From contig JACRJZ010000093.1 in the NCBI GenBank assembly GCA_016219875.1, positions 24,454 to 88,453 of the forward strand: a DNA stretch of 64,000 nucleotides, written 5' to 3'. Under the pieces are notes generated by a model. The model ran no database searches, was not told the DNA's origin, and saw only the letters and a program-made list of their open reading frames with translations. This document shows positions 8,958 to 18,705 of the stretch, piece by piece (position 1 is the stretch's first letter; each line of letters starts with the position of its first letter). The position numbers were made by a program, and so were the translations under genes. The stretch comes from Verrucomicrobiota bacterium. Lineage in GTDB: Bacteria > Verrucomicrobiota > Verrucomicrobiia > Limisphaerales > JACRJZ01.

Positions 8958-9465
8958 CAGCCGCGCCGCAGTTGCTCTTCTGAGCCTCTTTCAGAACCCC
9001 GTAGCAGCCGACGTGAGGAGGCTCCATCTGGATTGCAGATTGCAGATTGCAGATACCGACCTCCGACCTCTGACCTCTGACTTCTGCCTTCTGCCTTCTG
9101 ATCGGAGCCTGCTCACGTCGGCTGTTACGGGGTTCTGCAATGGCCTCTTCTGTCGTGGAATTTCTTCTGGATTTCTGCGCTCGCGCTCCAGTAGTGTCCA
9201 CTCCCGCCATGAAAGTATCCGTTCGCTTCACGAGAGGCCGTGCCCTCGCACACGCCGAACTCGGTTGCGTTTTCACAAGGCGGACGCGGCCGGCCGCCTC
9301 GGCAGCCAACGCTCCCGAACCGAAGCCGGACGGAATAGGGAGCCAAGCCCAGGCATCTCACGAATGAGCCAATGAACACGAGGCGTGACGCAGGACGATG
9401 GAAAATTCGCGACCCCAAAGGGGGCGTCACCCGATAAAACACCCAACCTCTGAACCCACCCAAAG
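8958..9465. other. 508-base intergenic region holding a repeat element
   Basis: The first third is occupied by the inverted-repeat element at 8992-9137. The remainder (9138-9465) shows no convincing gene: a 75-codon plus-strand frame from 9140 begins inside the repeat and has low-complexity composition. It must contain the promoter and ribosome-binding region of the pseudopilin gene at 9466. Confidence 0.5.
8992..9137. repeat. Long inverted repeat with heptanucleotide tandem core
   Basis: Arms of 34 bases at 8992-9025 and 9104-9137 match at 32 of 34 positions when one is reverse-complemented; both contain GCCGACGTGAG and CCCCGTA. The interior is strictly 7-periodic. Three copies of GATTGCA occupy 9031-9051. 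Six heptamers follow from 9057 to 9098: CGACCTC twice, TGACCTC, TGACTTC, then TGCCTTC twice. No reading frame spans it. It looks like a non-autonomous mobile palindrome with a microsatellite core. Confidence 0.8.
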
Positions 9466-10176
9466 ATGAAAAGGAGACACCCACTCGAATCACGGACCCG
9501 CGCCTTTACGCGCGTCGAAGCCCTCGCCTGTCTGAGCGTCGTAGCCATTCTGGCTGCACTCGCCGCGCCCACGCTGGCCGGCCTGCGCCCCCGCTCCGAC
9601 AGCGCCGCCTGTGTGAACAACCTGCGCCAGATCGGACGCGCCTACCAAATTTGGGGCCACGACCATAACGACGATCCGCCGTATCGCGTAGCCATGAGCG
9701 AGGGCGGGATTCAAGCGCATCCGCTGGCCGGCAACACATGGTTCCAGTTCTCCTGGGTTTCCAACGAACTGGCCACGCCGCGCGTGCTGGCCTGTCCGAG
9801 CGACCTGCAGAAACGGGTGGCCAAAGACTTTGGCATCTCCGCTGACGGAGGCTTCCTGAACTCCGGCTTCCGCAACAACGCCGTGAGCTATTGGGTGGGG
9901 TCCGACGCGGTGCGGTTTGTCCCGGCTTCGCTCGTGTGTGGGGACCGCAACGTGAAGGTGGCTGGCTACGGCTATTGCAGCGCCGGAATCAGTGACGCGG
10001 GGACGATCCTCATGCGTCCGATGGCCGGCTCCGTTTGGACGAACAATCTTCATGGACTTTGGGGCAACGTGCTTCGTTACGACGGACAAGTGCGAACTCT
10101 CTCCAACTGGAACCTGACCACCAACGCGCTCTCGTTTGGCGACGACAATGGCACCATGCACCTCGTCCTCCCCTGA
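9466..10176 (+). CDS. Type II secretion/prepilin-like protein with degenerate leader
   Basis: A 236-residue protein. The N terminus TRAFTRVEALACLSVVAILA resembles the class III prepilin leader and first helix, but the usual FTLIEL has become FTRVEA. The Glu at mature position 5 is kept. Downstream are the segments common to verrucomicrobial and planctomycete pseudopilins: CVNNLRQIGRAYQIWGHDHND, CPSD and a C-terminal GDDNGTMHLVLP. Such proteins are cleaved by a prepilin peptidase and are thought to sit in the cell envelope; individual functions are unknown. The next secreted-protein gene begins 38 bases downstream on the same strand. Confidence 0.8.
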   Translation: MKRRHPLESRTRAFTRVEALACLSVVAILAALAAPTLAGLRPRSDSAACVNNLRQIGRAYQIWGHDHNDDPPYRVAMSEGGIQAHPLAGNTWFQFSWVSNELATPRVLACPSDLQKRVAKDFGISADGGFLNSGFRNNAVSYWVGSDAVRFVPASLVCGDRNVKVAGYGYCSAGISDAGTILMRPMAGSVWTNNLHGLWGNVLRYDGQVRTLSNWNLTTNALSFGDDNGTMHLVLP

Positions 10177-10214
10177 AGCGATCAAGCCAAGGACCTTCAG
10201 CCGGTAACCCAACC

Positions 10215-13200
10215 ATGACAACGCAGCTTTCCTCTTCCGTAAATCTTGTCGGCCCAGTGAGCCAAGCTCGCGGGCCGCGACGCATTTTGAGTGCGGCGCT
10301 GGGCGTCGCTTTGGATTCACCCGCCGGACAAGCTCCCCAAGGGCTTCCGGCGACACGGCCCTGCGAGGGTCGCGAACCATCTAAAGCGGGGCACGGCCCC
10401 GCACTCCAAAATCGTCGGGGTTGGCAGCGACTCCGCGAGAGCCAAACAGCGTGGAATTCGGCGCTACGCCACCTGGTCAGAGTGCCGCTCCTGTCCTTGC
10501 TCGTGGCAGCGTCAGGCGCGGGAGCGGCGGAACCGGTGCGCGCGGCGTCCGTGGTTGCGCAGCCCGGCGCAAGCGGTGCCGGCGGCTCATTCGCGCCCGC
10601 CTTCAGCGCCGACGGGCGCTTCATCGTCTTCGTGGGCCACGCGCCCAATCTCGTGACCAACGGCGCGCCGGGTCTGAGTTTGAACGTCTTCGTACGTGAC
10701 CTGGCGGCCCGGCACACCGAGTTGGTCAGCGTGAGCACGAACGGCCTGGGTAGTGCCGATGCGGACGCGAATTTCCCGTCCATTTCCTCGAACGGCCAGT
10801 TCGTCGCTTTCGCTAGCGCCGCCGGCAATCTGGTGCCGGGCGACACGAACCGCGCCAGCGATGTCTTCGTGCGCGATCGACTGGCGGGCACGACCACGCT
10901 CGTCAGCGCCGACACCAACGGGCTGGCACCGCGCGCGTCCGGTGTCGGCTCCTCGCGTCCGATCCTCTCCGCCGACGGGCGCTGGGTCTTTTTCGAGAGC
11001 CTGGCCAGCAGCCTCGTCACCAACGCCGACGGCATCGAGACGCGCGACGTGTTTGCCCGCGATCTCCAATCCGGTGTCATGCATCTCGTCAGCGTGAACC
11101 GCACCGGCACGGCGGCGCTGCATCCGGGCGAAGACTCAACGCTCTTCTCGATCACACCCGACGGACGCTTCGCCGCGTTCGTAAGCAAGGCGCCGGACCT
11201 CGTGTCGAACGTCGCGCCCGGCGCGGGCGAACTTTACGTGCGGGATGTGCAGACGGGCGTCACTTCTTGGGCTGGATGGTCGGTCGCGCAATCACTCGGA
11301 AACGCGCCGGTGTATCTGAATGCGGTGCTCAGCACCGACGGCCGATTTGTTGCTTTCAAGATTGCCGGGGCCACCACGAACACGGAGGCTCTGGTCTGGC
11401 GCCACGATGCCCGCACGACCAACACCGTCTGCCTTGCCCTCCGCTCCCGCAGCGACTCTTGGCCGGACATGACTTGGGATGGCCGGTTCATCGCTTACGA
11501 GGACCAACAAGAGAATGCTACGGATGTACTGCTCTGGGAAACCGGGGGAATCTTCCCCATCCGTCTGGGCGGCGTCGCGCGCGCGCCCGTGATCACGCCA
11601 GATGGACGCAGCCTGGCGTTCCTGCACGAAACAAACTCCCTCGCTTCTGAAACCCGGCTCTATGTCCACGACCTCATTGAAAGCACGACCCGCCTGGCCA
11701 GTGTGACGGCGGACGGCGTGCCCGCGAGTGTGCCCGCCACGACAGTCCCCGCGCTCAGTCCCGATGGTCTGCGCGTGGCCTTCGAGAGCGATTGGGACGG
11801 CTGGGTGACAAACGATCTCAACGGCGCCAGCGACGTCTTCCTGCGCGACCTCGTCGCGGGAACGACGGAACTCATTTCGGAACGGCACGCCGCGCGGCCC
11901 GCGCAGACGGGGCGGGGCCTCAGCGTGGCTTCGGCCAATGGCTTCAGCACCGACGGACGCTGGCTGGCGTTTACCAGTCTCGATAGCAATCTCGCACCGG
12001 GTGACACAAACAACCGGGCAGACATTTTCTTTCACGACCTGGTCGCCGGGACTAACGGCCAACTCGTTCTGGTTCCGGCGTTGAACGAAGGCGGCGCATC
12101 TTCCGGAGACACCAACCCCGCTATCGCGTGGCAAACGAACGTCGTCAGCCCGCCGTTCTTCGACGGCAGCGGACGCTGCTTGGCCTACGTGCAACACCGT
12201 GGTCCTCTCGGTGCCGGTCTCTTTACTGGTCCTGGGGTCGCGTCCGGTCCCTGGGGCGGTGCCATCCGCTGGCACGACCGGCAGACGGGGGCCAGTCGGC
12301 TCGTGTCAGTTGTTCCGGGCGGGCTCGCAGAATCTGACGGGCGGGCCAGCGCTCCGGCGATCAGCACCGACGGGCGTTTGGTGGCGTTCCAAAGTCCGGC
12401 ACTTGACTTGTTGGGATCGAGCGGGAGTAAGGCGTACGCAAACGTTTTCCTTCGCGACATGGCGGCTCGACAGACGTGGCTCATTTCCACGAATTGCGGG
12501 GGCTCCCCGGTGTACGGTGACGCGGGTTCGAGCAACGCCGTGTTCACGCCGGACGGTCGCTGGCTGCTCTTCCAAAGCCAGGCCCACAACTTGGCCACGA
12601 ATTACCTGACCTCGCCCAATGTTGAACTCTTTGCGCGTGAGTTGCGCCTCTACGACGGCACCAACGCGGCCGGACAGACGTTCACCAACGTGCTCGGTGA
12701 ATTCCTGACCAACTATCAGGTCGGTCCCGTGCGCATGCTCAGCCTCACTCTCTCGGCGCCGCTGGGCTGCGCTGGTTCGGCCGCGGTGAGCGCGGACTCC
12801 CGCTTCATCGTCTTTGCCAGCGCAGTGAACACGAACCTCGTCCCCGTCCAAGGTGTGTACGTCCACGAACTGCCCGCCGACAGCACGATTGTCCCTCCGT
12901 GGACGCCGCCAGACACGAACGCGGTCCCGCCGATCGTTCCCATCGGCACAACGTGGTTCGTCGCCAGCAACGCCACCGCCCCGGCGCTCAGCGGCGACGG
13001 ACGTTTCGTGGTCGCACACACTTGGCTGCCGGGTTCGACGAACACGTTTACCAACCAAGTCCTGCTGTGGGACCGCACCGCCAGCACTTCGGAACTCGTC
13101 AGCGTGAATCGCGCCGGCACGGGCGGCGGCGACGGTCCTTCGACATCCCCTCTCATCACGCGGGATGGCCGCTATGTCGTTTTCGTGAGCCAGGCCAGCG

Positions 13201-13814
13201 ATCTCGTAGCGAACGACGCCAATGGAGTGCCCGATCTGTTCGTGCGCGACCGCGCGACGAGCAACACCTTCGCCATCACGCTCTCCATCCGCACTGGCCG
13301 CACCGGCGGCGGTTTCTCCGGCTTACCGGTGCTTGGCGCGGATGGCCGCACGGTCATCTTCAACAGCTTTGCCGGCGATCTGGTGGACGGCGACTACAAC
13401 GACCGGCGCGACGTGTTCGTCTTCTCGCTCGGCGCGCCGGACAGCGACGGCGACGGCCTGGACGACGATTGGGAACTGGCCTTCTTCGACACACTGGCCC
13501 GCGACGGCACGGGCGATTTCGATGACGACGGCGCGAACGACTTACAGGAATTCCGCGCCGGAACCGATCCGACGAACCGAAGCTCCGTCTTCCGCGCACT
13601 GACGCTTCGGTCCTTGAGCGGCGGCCCGATCACGCTTCTGTGGCCCGCCGCACCGGGCCGGAGTTACCAGGTGCAATTTAAGGACGCTGTGACCGCCGCC
13701 GACTGGACCGAACTGCCCGCCGCCGTGACGGTCAACGGGCCAACGGCGTGGGCGACCGACGCGAGCGACCCGCTGCCGGCGCACCGGTTTTACCGCGTGA
13801 TGATCGCGCCCTGA
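10215..13814 (+). CDS. Giant secreted PD40/TolB-type beta-propeller protein with thrombospondin-3-like tail
   Basis: The ATG at 10215 gives 1199 residues. The body consists of many repeats with SADGRFIVF / NVFVRDLAA / TELVSV signatures, typical of WD40-like PD40 propeller blades. Near the C terminus DSDGDGLDDDWE and DFDDDGANDLQEF are thrombospondin type 3 or dockerin-like calcium-binding repeats, followed by a short beta domain ending in FYRVMIAP, a common verrucomicrobial tail. The export signal is oddly placed: the hydrophobic stretch VPLLSLLVAASGAGAAEP lies about 90 codons after the ATG. The intervening codons run through an inverted-repeat element (10277-10418). The true start may be a later GTG just before that stretch. 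Likely extracellular or outer-membrane; ligand unknown. Confidence 0.75.
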   Translation: MTTQLSSSVNLVGPVSQARGPRRILSAALGVALDSPAGQAPQGLPATRPCEGREPSKAGHGPALQNRRGWQRLRESQTAWNSALRHLVRVPLLSLLVAASGAGAAEPVRAASVVAQPGASGAGGSFAPAFSADGRFIVFVGHAPNLVTNGAPGLSLNVFVRDLAARHTELVSVSTNGLGSADADANFPSISSNGQFVAFASAAGNLVPGDTNRASDVFVRDRLAGTTTLVSADTNGLAPRASGVGSSRPILSADGRWVFFESLASSLVTNADGIETRDVFARDLQSGVMHLVSVNRTGTAALHPGEDSTLFSITPDGRFAAFVSKAPDLVSNVAPGAGELYVRDVQTGVTSWAGWSVAQSLGNAPVYLNAVLSTDGRFVAFKIAGATTNTEALVWRHDARTTNTVCLALRSRSDSWPDMTWDGRFIAYEDQQENATDVLLWETGGIFPIRLGGVARAPVITPDGRSLAFLHETNSLASETRLYVHDLIESTTRLASVTADGVPASVPATTVPALSPDGLRVAFESDWDGWVTNDLNGASDVFLRDLVAGTTELISERHAARPAQTGRGLSVASANGFSTDGRWLAFTSLDSNLAPGDTNNRADIFFHDLVAGTNGQLVLVPALNEGGASSGDTNPAIAWQTNVVSPPFFDGSGRCLAYVQHRGPLGAGLFTGPGVASGPWGGAIRWHDRQTGASRLVSVVPGGLAESDGRASAPAISTDGRLVAFQSPALDLLGSSGSKAYANVFLRDMAARQTWLISTNCGGSPVYGDAGSSNAVFTPDGRWLLFQSQAHNLATNYLTSPNVELFARELRLYDGTNAAGQTFTNVLGEFLTNYQVGPVRMLSLTLSAPLGCAGSAAVSADSRFIVFASAVNTNLVPVQGVYVHELPADSTIVPPWTPPDTNAVPPIVPIGTTWFVASNATAPALSGDGRFVVAHTWLPGSTNTFTNQVLLWDRTASTSELVSVNRAGTGGGDGPSTSPLITRDGRYVVFVSQASDLVANDANGVPDLFVRDRATSNTFAITLSIRTGRTGGGFSGLPVLGADGRTVIFNSFAGDLVDGDYNDRRDVFVFSLGAPDSDGDGLDDDWELAFFDTLARDGTGDFDDDGANDLQEFRAGTDPTNRSSVFRALTLRSLSGGPITLLWPAAPGRSYQVQFKDAVTAADWTELPAAVTVNGPTAWATDASDPLPAHRFYRVMIAP
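10277..10418. repeat. Inverted-repeat element inside the N-terminal coding region of the propeller gene
   Basis: The arm at 10277-10299 (GCGACGCATTTTGAGTGCGG, then CGC) pairs with 10396-10418 (reverse complement CCGACGATTTTGGAGTGCGG, then GGC) with one inserted base in each arm and a few mismatches. The frame stays open across it, but the encoded residues (rich in Arg, Pro, Gly) look non-native and separate the ATG from the signal peptide. Confidence 0.5.
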
Positions 13815-13837
13815 AACACTTCACGAAAGGAGAAACC

Positions 13838-16800
13838 ATGAACAACCTGACCACACACATCCAAAACCTCGCTGGCGTAGCGGCGTCTCGACCAGCGAGT
13901 TTGGCCTCCTTGTTTGCCGTCAGCCTGCTGCTGGCGCCCCTGGCCGCGCCCGCGCAGTGGGTGGCCTACAACGACCACAACCGCGGCCCGAACACGGCGT
14001 CAAACGTCAGCACCTATTCCATCACAACGGCCAACACCACCGTGGGCGGCCCGCTGACCAACTTCACCACAGGGCAGTTGACCAGTCCCAACCGGGTGGG
14101 AGTACGGGTTTCCCATGTCGGAACGCTGAACGGCGCTAGTGGCGGCTCCAGTGCTCCGAATGCCGGCACCCCCGCGCACGAAATCTTCGGCGGCAAAGTG
14201 GATTGGTCCGCGAGTGCCCTTTATTTCGGCGGCCCCGGTGGGCAAAGCTCTTCCGCTGTCACCTTCACGTTCACCAACCTTACTCCTGGCCGGCGCTACA
14301 GTTTTCGCGGCACAGGCGTGCGCGGCGGTGGCTATCCCGAGCGTTGGCTTCTCACGACGCTGGCGGGCGCGAGCAACGCCGTCGCGGCCCATCGGATGGG
14401 CGCTGGCTCACCGGGGATCGTCACGAACGGCTGGACGCCTTACGGCAACACGATGCGTCCTCTGACCCAAGCTCTGTTGCACACCGGTAACAACCTTTCC
14501 GGCGATGTAATCGGGTGGGATGACATCGCGCCCCTCGGAGATTCCTTTTCCGTGATTTGCTCCAACTGGACGGGCGCTCTCCCTGGCACCAGCGCGACCA
14601 ACTCCACCTACGCCTATTGGTTGAGCGCCATCCGCCTGGAGGAAGGGGCCATTCCCGTTCCCACGATCGTCTCAGAGCCGCAGGAGGTGAACGTGTGTCT
14701 GGGCTTGTCCGCCGCACTTTCCGTCGAGGCCATTTGCCAGCCGCCGCTGTTCTACCAATGGCGCAAAGACGGCGTGGACTTGGCGACCGCCACGAACCAG
14801 ACATTCGCCATCCCTGTTGCCGTCAATTCGGATGCGGGCGGGTATTCCGTAGTGCTGACCGGTCCCGCCGGCAGCGTGACCAGCCGCGTGGCGGCGGTGG
14901 TGGTGGACAGTGTTCCCGTAAGCTTCACCAGCGAACTCGCAGGGCAGACGGTCATCCTCGGCACGCCAGCCACGTTCGTCCTTCCGCTGGCGGCCAATGC
15001 CTCCCAGCCCGTCACCTGTCAGTGGTTCAAGAACAGTGAGTCCAACACCGTCAGCGGAACTGCGATCTCCGGTGCCACCAATTCGGTGCTCGCCCTCTCC
15101 AACGCACAGGCGTCGGACGTGGCCTTCTACTACGTGGTGGCGGGAAACTGCGTCAACACCGTCACCTCCTCGGTGGCCTCGCTGGGCGTCAGTTACCTGC
15201 CACTGAGCATCCTCGCGCAACCGCAAGACACCAACGTCTTGGTCGGCGGTTTGGCCCGGCTGTCGATCACCGTGACCGGCTCGATCCCGAGCTTCCAGTG
15301 GTTCAAGGAGGCCACAGCCATTCCCGACGCTACGAACGCGACACTGGTGTTGACCAACCTGCAAGTTCGCGATTCGGGCCTTTACCATGTCGTCGTTTCG
15401 AACCTGGTCGGCACGGTTGTCAGCCGCGAAGCCAGCGTGGTGGTGAACCTGCCGCCTTACCCGCTGGTTTCGCTCACCAACCATGTCTGGCGCTACAACC
15501 AGGACGCCGTCGATCTCGGCACGAGCTGGCACGCCAGCGACTATCCGGCGGAAACGAACTGGCCTTCCGGACGCGGGGTGTTTGCTTACGAGAACAACGC
15601 GGTCGTCAATGCGCTGACCAACACCGTGCTCCGCCTGAGCAACTCGGCAGGCGTTTACATCCGCACCTTCTACTTCCGGACCACCTTCGTGCTGTCGAAC
15701 GATCCGCGGCTCTTCACGCTGCTGACTTCCAACCTGATCGACGACGGCGTGGTCTGTTACCTGAACGGCGTGGAAGCCTACCGTTGGAACATGCCGCAAG
15801 GCACGATCACTTGGAACACCCTGGCGCCCACGGCGAACCCGCTCGGCGAAGGCGTGTTCTTCGTGACGAACGTGCCTTCCCAGTTTCTTCTGCGAGGCAC
15901 CAACACGCTCGCGGTTGAGGTCCACCAAGCAGGGACGGCGAGTGCCGATGTCGTCTTCGGCCTCGCTGCGTTCGCGAATTCTATCCCGCCCAGCTTCCTG
16001 CAAATCACCAACGAGCCATCGGAGGTCGTGGTAACCGAGCCGACGCCCGCGACGCTTTCGGTCGGTGTGGCCGGAGCGCCCACCTTCGCCCAATGGTTCA
16101 AGCGCGACGCCCAAGGCCAGCCGGTGCCGATCCCCGGCGCGACGGAGACCAGCTACCGGATTCCGTTCACGATCCACGGCGCTGACGACGGCGACTATTT
16201 CGTGACCGTGACCAACCTCATCAGCGAAGTCACCTCGCACGACATCCACCTCACGGTGCTGGCCAGCACGAATCCGCCCGCGATCCTCGACGCCGACGGC
16301 ACGCGCGACGCGCGGCAGATTCTCCTGAGCTTCGACAAAGCGCTTTTTCTCGACACCAACGAGCCTCTCCCGACCCTCACCAATCCCGCCAATTACACGG
16401 TGACGAACACGCTGGGCGAAGTGCTGGTAGTGACGAGCGCGCTCTTCACCAATTGGACGAACGTCCTCCTCACCACCGCGGCCCCGCGTCTGCCGGACCG
16501 CAACTACCTCGTCACGGTCGGCAGTGCGCGCGACATCACTTCGCACCACAGCCTCGCCACGAACCTCGCCGCGCCGGTGTCGTTTGTCCTGCCGATCATC
16601 GGCTTGGAGGACTTCTATGAATTCATCCAGCCTGTGCCGGGACTCGATCCGGTGGAGGAGTTCGACAGCGGCGCGTGGCGGCAGTCTGGTTACGATCCAG
16701 CCACATCGGCGGCAGGTTGGTTCTTCCCGGCGTTCTCCGCGTTCTGCCTGGGCGAGAGCGGCTCGCCGGTGAACTGCGGGACGGAACTGACGCAAGGGCT

Positions 16801-18493
16801 GCTGGCGTCGTATTTCCGCAGACCGTTCCATTTCGAGGGCAGCTCGGCGGGCGCGAGTTTCCAACTTCGGCACCTGGTGAACGACGGCGCGGTGTTCTAT
16901 CTCGACGGCGTGGAAGTCTTGCGCGTCAACATGCCAGATGGGCCTGTCGCTTTGACCACGCTGGCACGGGGGAACCTCTGGCCTCCAGCGGTAATTGCAG
17001 CCACCAATTTCACCGCGGTTTCGCCTGCCTACGGCCTCCATCTCCTCGCGGCGGAATTGCATCCCTACGTGGGCGTCGCGACCGAACTCACGTTCGCTGC
17101 GGAGGTGCAGGCGCGCGTCGATTCCATCGCGTCCGGCCCCGTCTTCATCACCACGCCGCCGCGGGACTTGGCTGTGAACGAAGGGGGCGCAGCCAGCTTC
17201 ACTTTCAAAGGCGTCGGCGGCCGGACTTTCCAGTGGAAGAGCAACGGCGTCGCCCTCGCCGGGGCGGACGGCCCCAGCTACACCCTGCCGCACGCGCCGC
17301 TCACCGCCGACGGCACGCGATTCAGCGTCGTCGTCACCGGCGAGAGCAACGAGGTGGAGAGCAGCGCGGCCACGCTCACAGTGTTGCCCGACACGCAACC
17401 GCCGCGGCTGGTGTCCGCCTATCTCACGGCTCCGGACACGATCACTGTCGCGTTCTCGGAGCCGCTGGCCCCCGGCACGGCCACGAACCTGTCGAACTTC
17501 GCGATCACCAACGCGCTGGGGCCAGACCTGAATATCACCGGAGTCTCCTTCGACGGCGGCTCGAACGTGACGCTGAGGGTCGCCCCACCCGCAGGCGGCA
17601 GCTACACCGTGGTGGTCAGTGGCGTGAAGGACGCTTCGATGGCGGCCAACAACATCATCGCCAACAGCCGCGTGACCGTGGGCGTGCAGAACCTTCCACT
17701 CGTCTCCATTGACGCGGCGACGACGTGGCAATACCACGACGACAACGTGGATTTGACGGCAGGCAACACTGACTACTCCTGGCGGACCAACTACGCGCTC
17801 GAAGGTGGCTGGCAGACCGGGGCTGCCGTGTTTGCAGCCAAGTTGGGGGTGACAAATCCAGCGGACATCCCGTCTCCCGAACCTGTGCGGACATTGGTGA
17901 ACTTGACTGACCAGCAGTCCGGTGGGTCAAGCATCGTCACGCTCTACTTCCGCACCCGCTTTGTCGCGCCGGTGTTTGGGCCGGGAGCTTCGATGGCGGT
18001 CCGGCACATTGTTGAGGATGGCGCAGCGTTCTATCTAAACGGGCAATTGTTGTACGCTCTCGGGGTCAACACGCCGACCACGTTCTATGCGTTAGCCAAC
18101 CGCACCGTCGGTGATCCCGCCTACGAAGGACCATTCAATGTGCCGGCGACGAACCTCTTTCCCGGCGTCAACCAACTTGCCGTCGAAGCCAAGAACGTCA
18201 GTACCACCAGTTCGGACATCGCTTTCGCCACCTGGCTTTACCTGACCATCCCGTCCGTCGTCCTCACTCCCGGCGGACTGACGAACCCGCCGCCTTCACC
18301 GGCGCTCTTGTCCGTCGCGCGGCCCGACCCGGACCACGTCCAGCTTTGGTGGAGTTCCCCCGCGGCCTGGACACTCCAATTCGCCGACGAACTCACACCC
18401 ACCGGCGCGGCGTGGATGACGCTGACCAATCCACCCAACCCCTTCACCGTTCCCGCCACCAACGCCGCGCGGTTCTATCGGCTGAAGTTCTGA
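13838..18493 (+). CDS. Giant secreted multidomain protein with Ig-like repeats
   Basis: The ATG at 13838 follows AAAGGAG by six bases, giving 1551 residues; the longer frame from 13748 lies in the previous gene. A signal peptide (SLFAVSLLLAPLAAPAQW) ends near residue 43. Repeated I-set/Ig-like modules follow, with the pattern QPQDTNVLVGG...FQWFKEA...LTNLQVRDSGLYHVVVSN. Two SbsA-type Ig modules occur (VSAYLTAPDTITVAFSEPL). Recurring segments of the form YLNGVEAYRWNMP or YLDGVEVLRVNMP mark jelly-roll-like modules. The C terminus LQFADELTPTGAAWMTLTNP ... FYRLKF is the usual verrucomicrobial ending. Probably a surface adhesin or scaffold. It starts 23 bases after the propeller gene, so the pseudopilin, propeller and this gene likely form one operon. 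Confidence 0.8.
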   Translation: MNNLTTHIQNLAGVAASRPASLASLFAVSLLLAPLAAPAQWVAYNDHNRGPNTASNVSTYSITTANTTVGGPLTNFTTGQLTSPNRVGVRVSHVGTLNGASGGSSAPNAGTPAHEIFGGKVDWSASALYFGGPGGQSSSAVTFTFTNLTPGRRYSFRGTGVRGGGYPERWLLTTLAGASNAVAAHRMGAGSPGIVTNGWTPYGNTMRPLTQALLHTGNNLSGDVIGWDDIAPLGDSFSVICSNWTGALPGTSATNSTYAYWLSAIRLEEGAIPVPTIVSEPQEVNVCLGLSAALSVEAICQPPLFYQWRKDGVDLATATNQTFAIPVAVNSDAGGYSVVLTGPAGSVTSRVAAVVVDSVPVSFTSELAGQTVILGTPATFVLPLAANASQPVTCQWFKNSESNTVSGTAISGATNSVLALSNAQASDVAFYYVVAGNCVNTVTSSVASLGVSYLPLSILAQPQDTNVLVGGLARLSITVTGSIPSFQWFKEATAIPDATNATLVLTNLQVRDSGLYHVVVSNLVGTVVSREASVVVNLPPYPLVSLTNHVWRYNQDAVDLGTSWHASDYPAETNWPSGRGVFAYENNAVVNALTNTVLRLSNSAGVYIRTFYFRTTFVLSNDPRLFTLLTSNLIDDGVVCYLNGVEAYRWNMPQGTITWNTLAPTANPLGEGVFFVTNVPSQFLLRGTNTLAVEVHQAGTASADVVFGLAAFANSIPPSFLQITNEPSEVVVTEPTPATLSVGVAGAPTFAQWFKRDAQGQPVPIPGATETSYRIPFTIHGADDGDYFVTVTNLISEVTSHDIHLTVLASTNPPAILDADGTRDARQILLSFDKALFLDTNEPLPTLTNPANYTVTNTLGEVLVVTSALFTNWTNVLLTTAAPRLPDRNYLVTVGSARDITSHHSLATNLAAPVSFVLPIIGLEDFYEFIQPVPGLDPVEEFDSGAWRQSGYDPATSAAGWFFPAFSAFCLGESGSPVNCGTELTQGLLASYFRRPFHFEGSSAGASFQLRHLVNDGAVFYLDGVEVLRVNMPDGPVALTTLARGNLWPPAVIAATNFTAVSPAYGLHLLAAELHPYVGVATELTFAAEVQARVDSIASGPVFITTPPRDLAVNEGGAASFTFKGVGGRTFQWKSNGVALAGADGPSYTLPHAPLTADGTRFSVVVTGESNEVESSAATLTVLPDTQPPRLVSAYLTAPDTITVAFSEPLAPGTATNLSNFAITNALGPDLNITGVSFDGGSNVTLRVAPPAGGSYTVVVSGVKDASMAANNIIANSRVTVGVQNLPLVSIDAATTWQYHDDNVDLTAGNTDYSWRTNYALEGGWQTGAAVFAAKLGVTNPADIPSPEPVRTLVNLTDQQSGGSSIVTLYFRTRFVAPVFGPGASMAVRHIVEDGAAFYLNGQLLYALGVNTPTTFYALANRTVGDPAYEGPFNVPATNLFPGVNQLAVEAKNVSTTSSDIAFATWLYLTIPSVVLTPGGLTNPPPSPALLSVARPDPDHVQLWWSSPAAWTLQFADELTPTGAAWMTLTNPPNPFTVPATNAARFYRLKF

Positions 18494-18544
18494 GCCGGAA
18501 CGATGAGGTCAAGAATCGCGGCGAGCGCCCCGTTCTCCACATGG

Positions 18545-18563
18545 GACAGGCGTCGCGCCTGTC
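18545..18563. repeat. Single hairpin, possible terminator of the secreted-protein operon
   Basis: GACAGGCG and CGCCTGTC form an 8-bp stem around a 3-base loop, about 50 bases after the stop codon of the Ig-repeat gene. There is no following T run, so it may be a REP-type palindrome rather than an intrinsic terminator. Confidence 0.45.
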
Positions 18564-18640
18564 TCTATTGTCAATGGCTCAGAACTCCTGACCCCACGCC
18601 TTGAAGTTGAGGCCGCGTGGAATACTGCTGATCCCCCATC

Positions 18641-18705
18641 GCCGGGTCTGGGGACCCGGCCTACCGCTCGCGCGCGACCTTGTAGGCCCGGTGCCTTCAC
18701 CGGGC
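18641..18705. repeat. REPIN-like element: two 8-bp-stem hairpins in inverted orientation
   Basis: Hairpin one is 18641-18660 (GCCGGGTC, loop TGGG, GACCCGGC). Hairpin two is 18686-18705 (GCCCGGTG, loop CCTT, CACCGGGC). They are tied together by GGCCTAC at 18658-18664 and GTAGGCC at 18682-18688, which are exact inverted repeats. The organisation parallels the element at 4301-4420, with a different core sequence. Confidence 0.65.

Noticed and set aside
9140..9367. 75-codon plus-strand frame before the pseudopilin gene
   Set aside because: Starts inside a repeat element, has no recognisable similarity, and lacks a clear ribosome-binding site.
14672..17737. 1021-codon open frame antisense to the Ig-repeat protein gene
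   Set aside because: Composition is Arg/Gly/His-rich without domains; a shadow ORF of GC-rich coding DNA. The same holds for antisense frames over the patatin, EF-G, sulfatase and GH106 genes.
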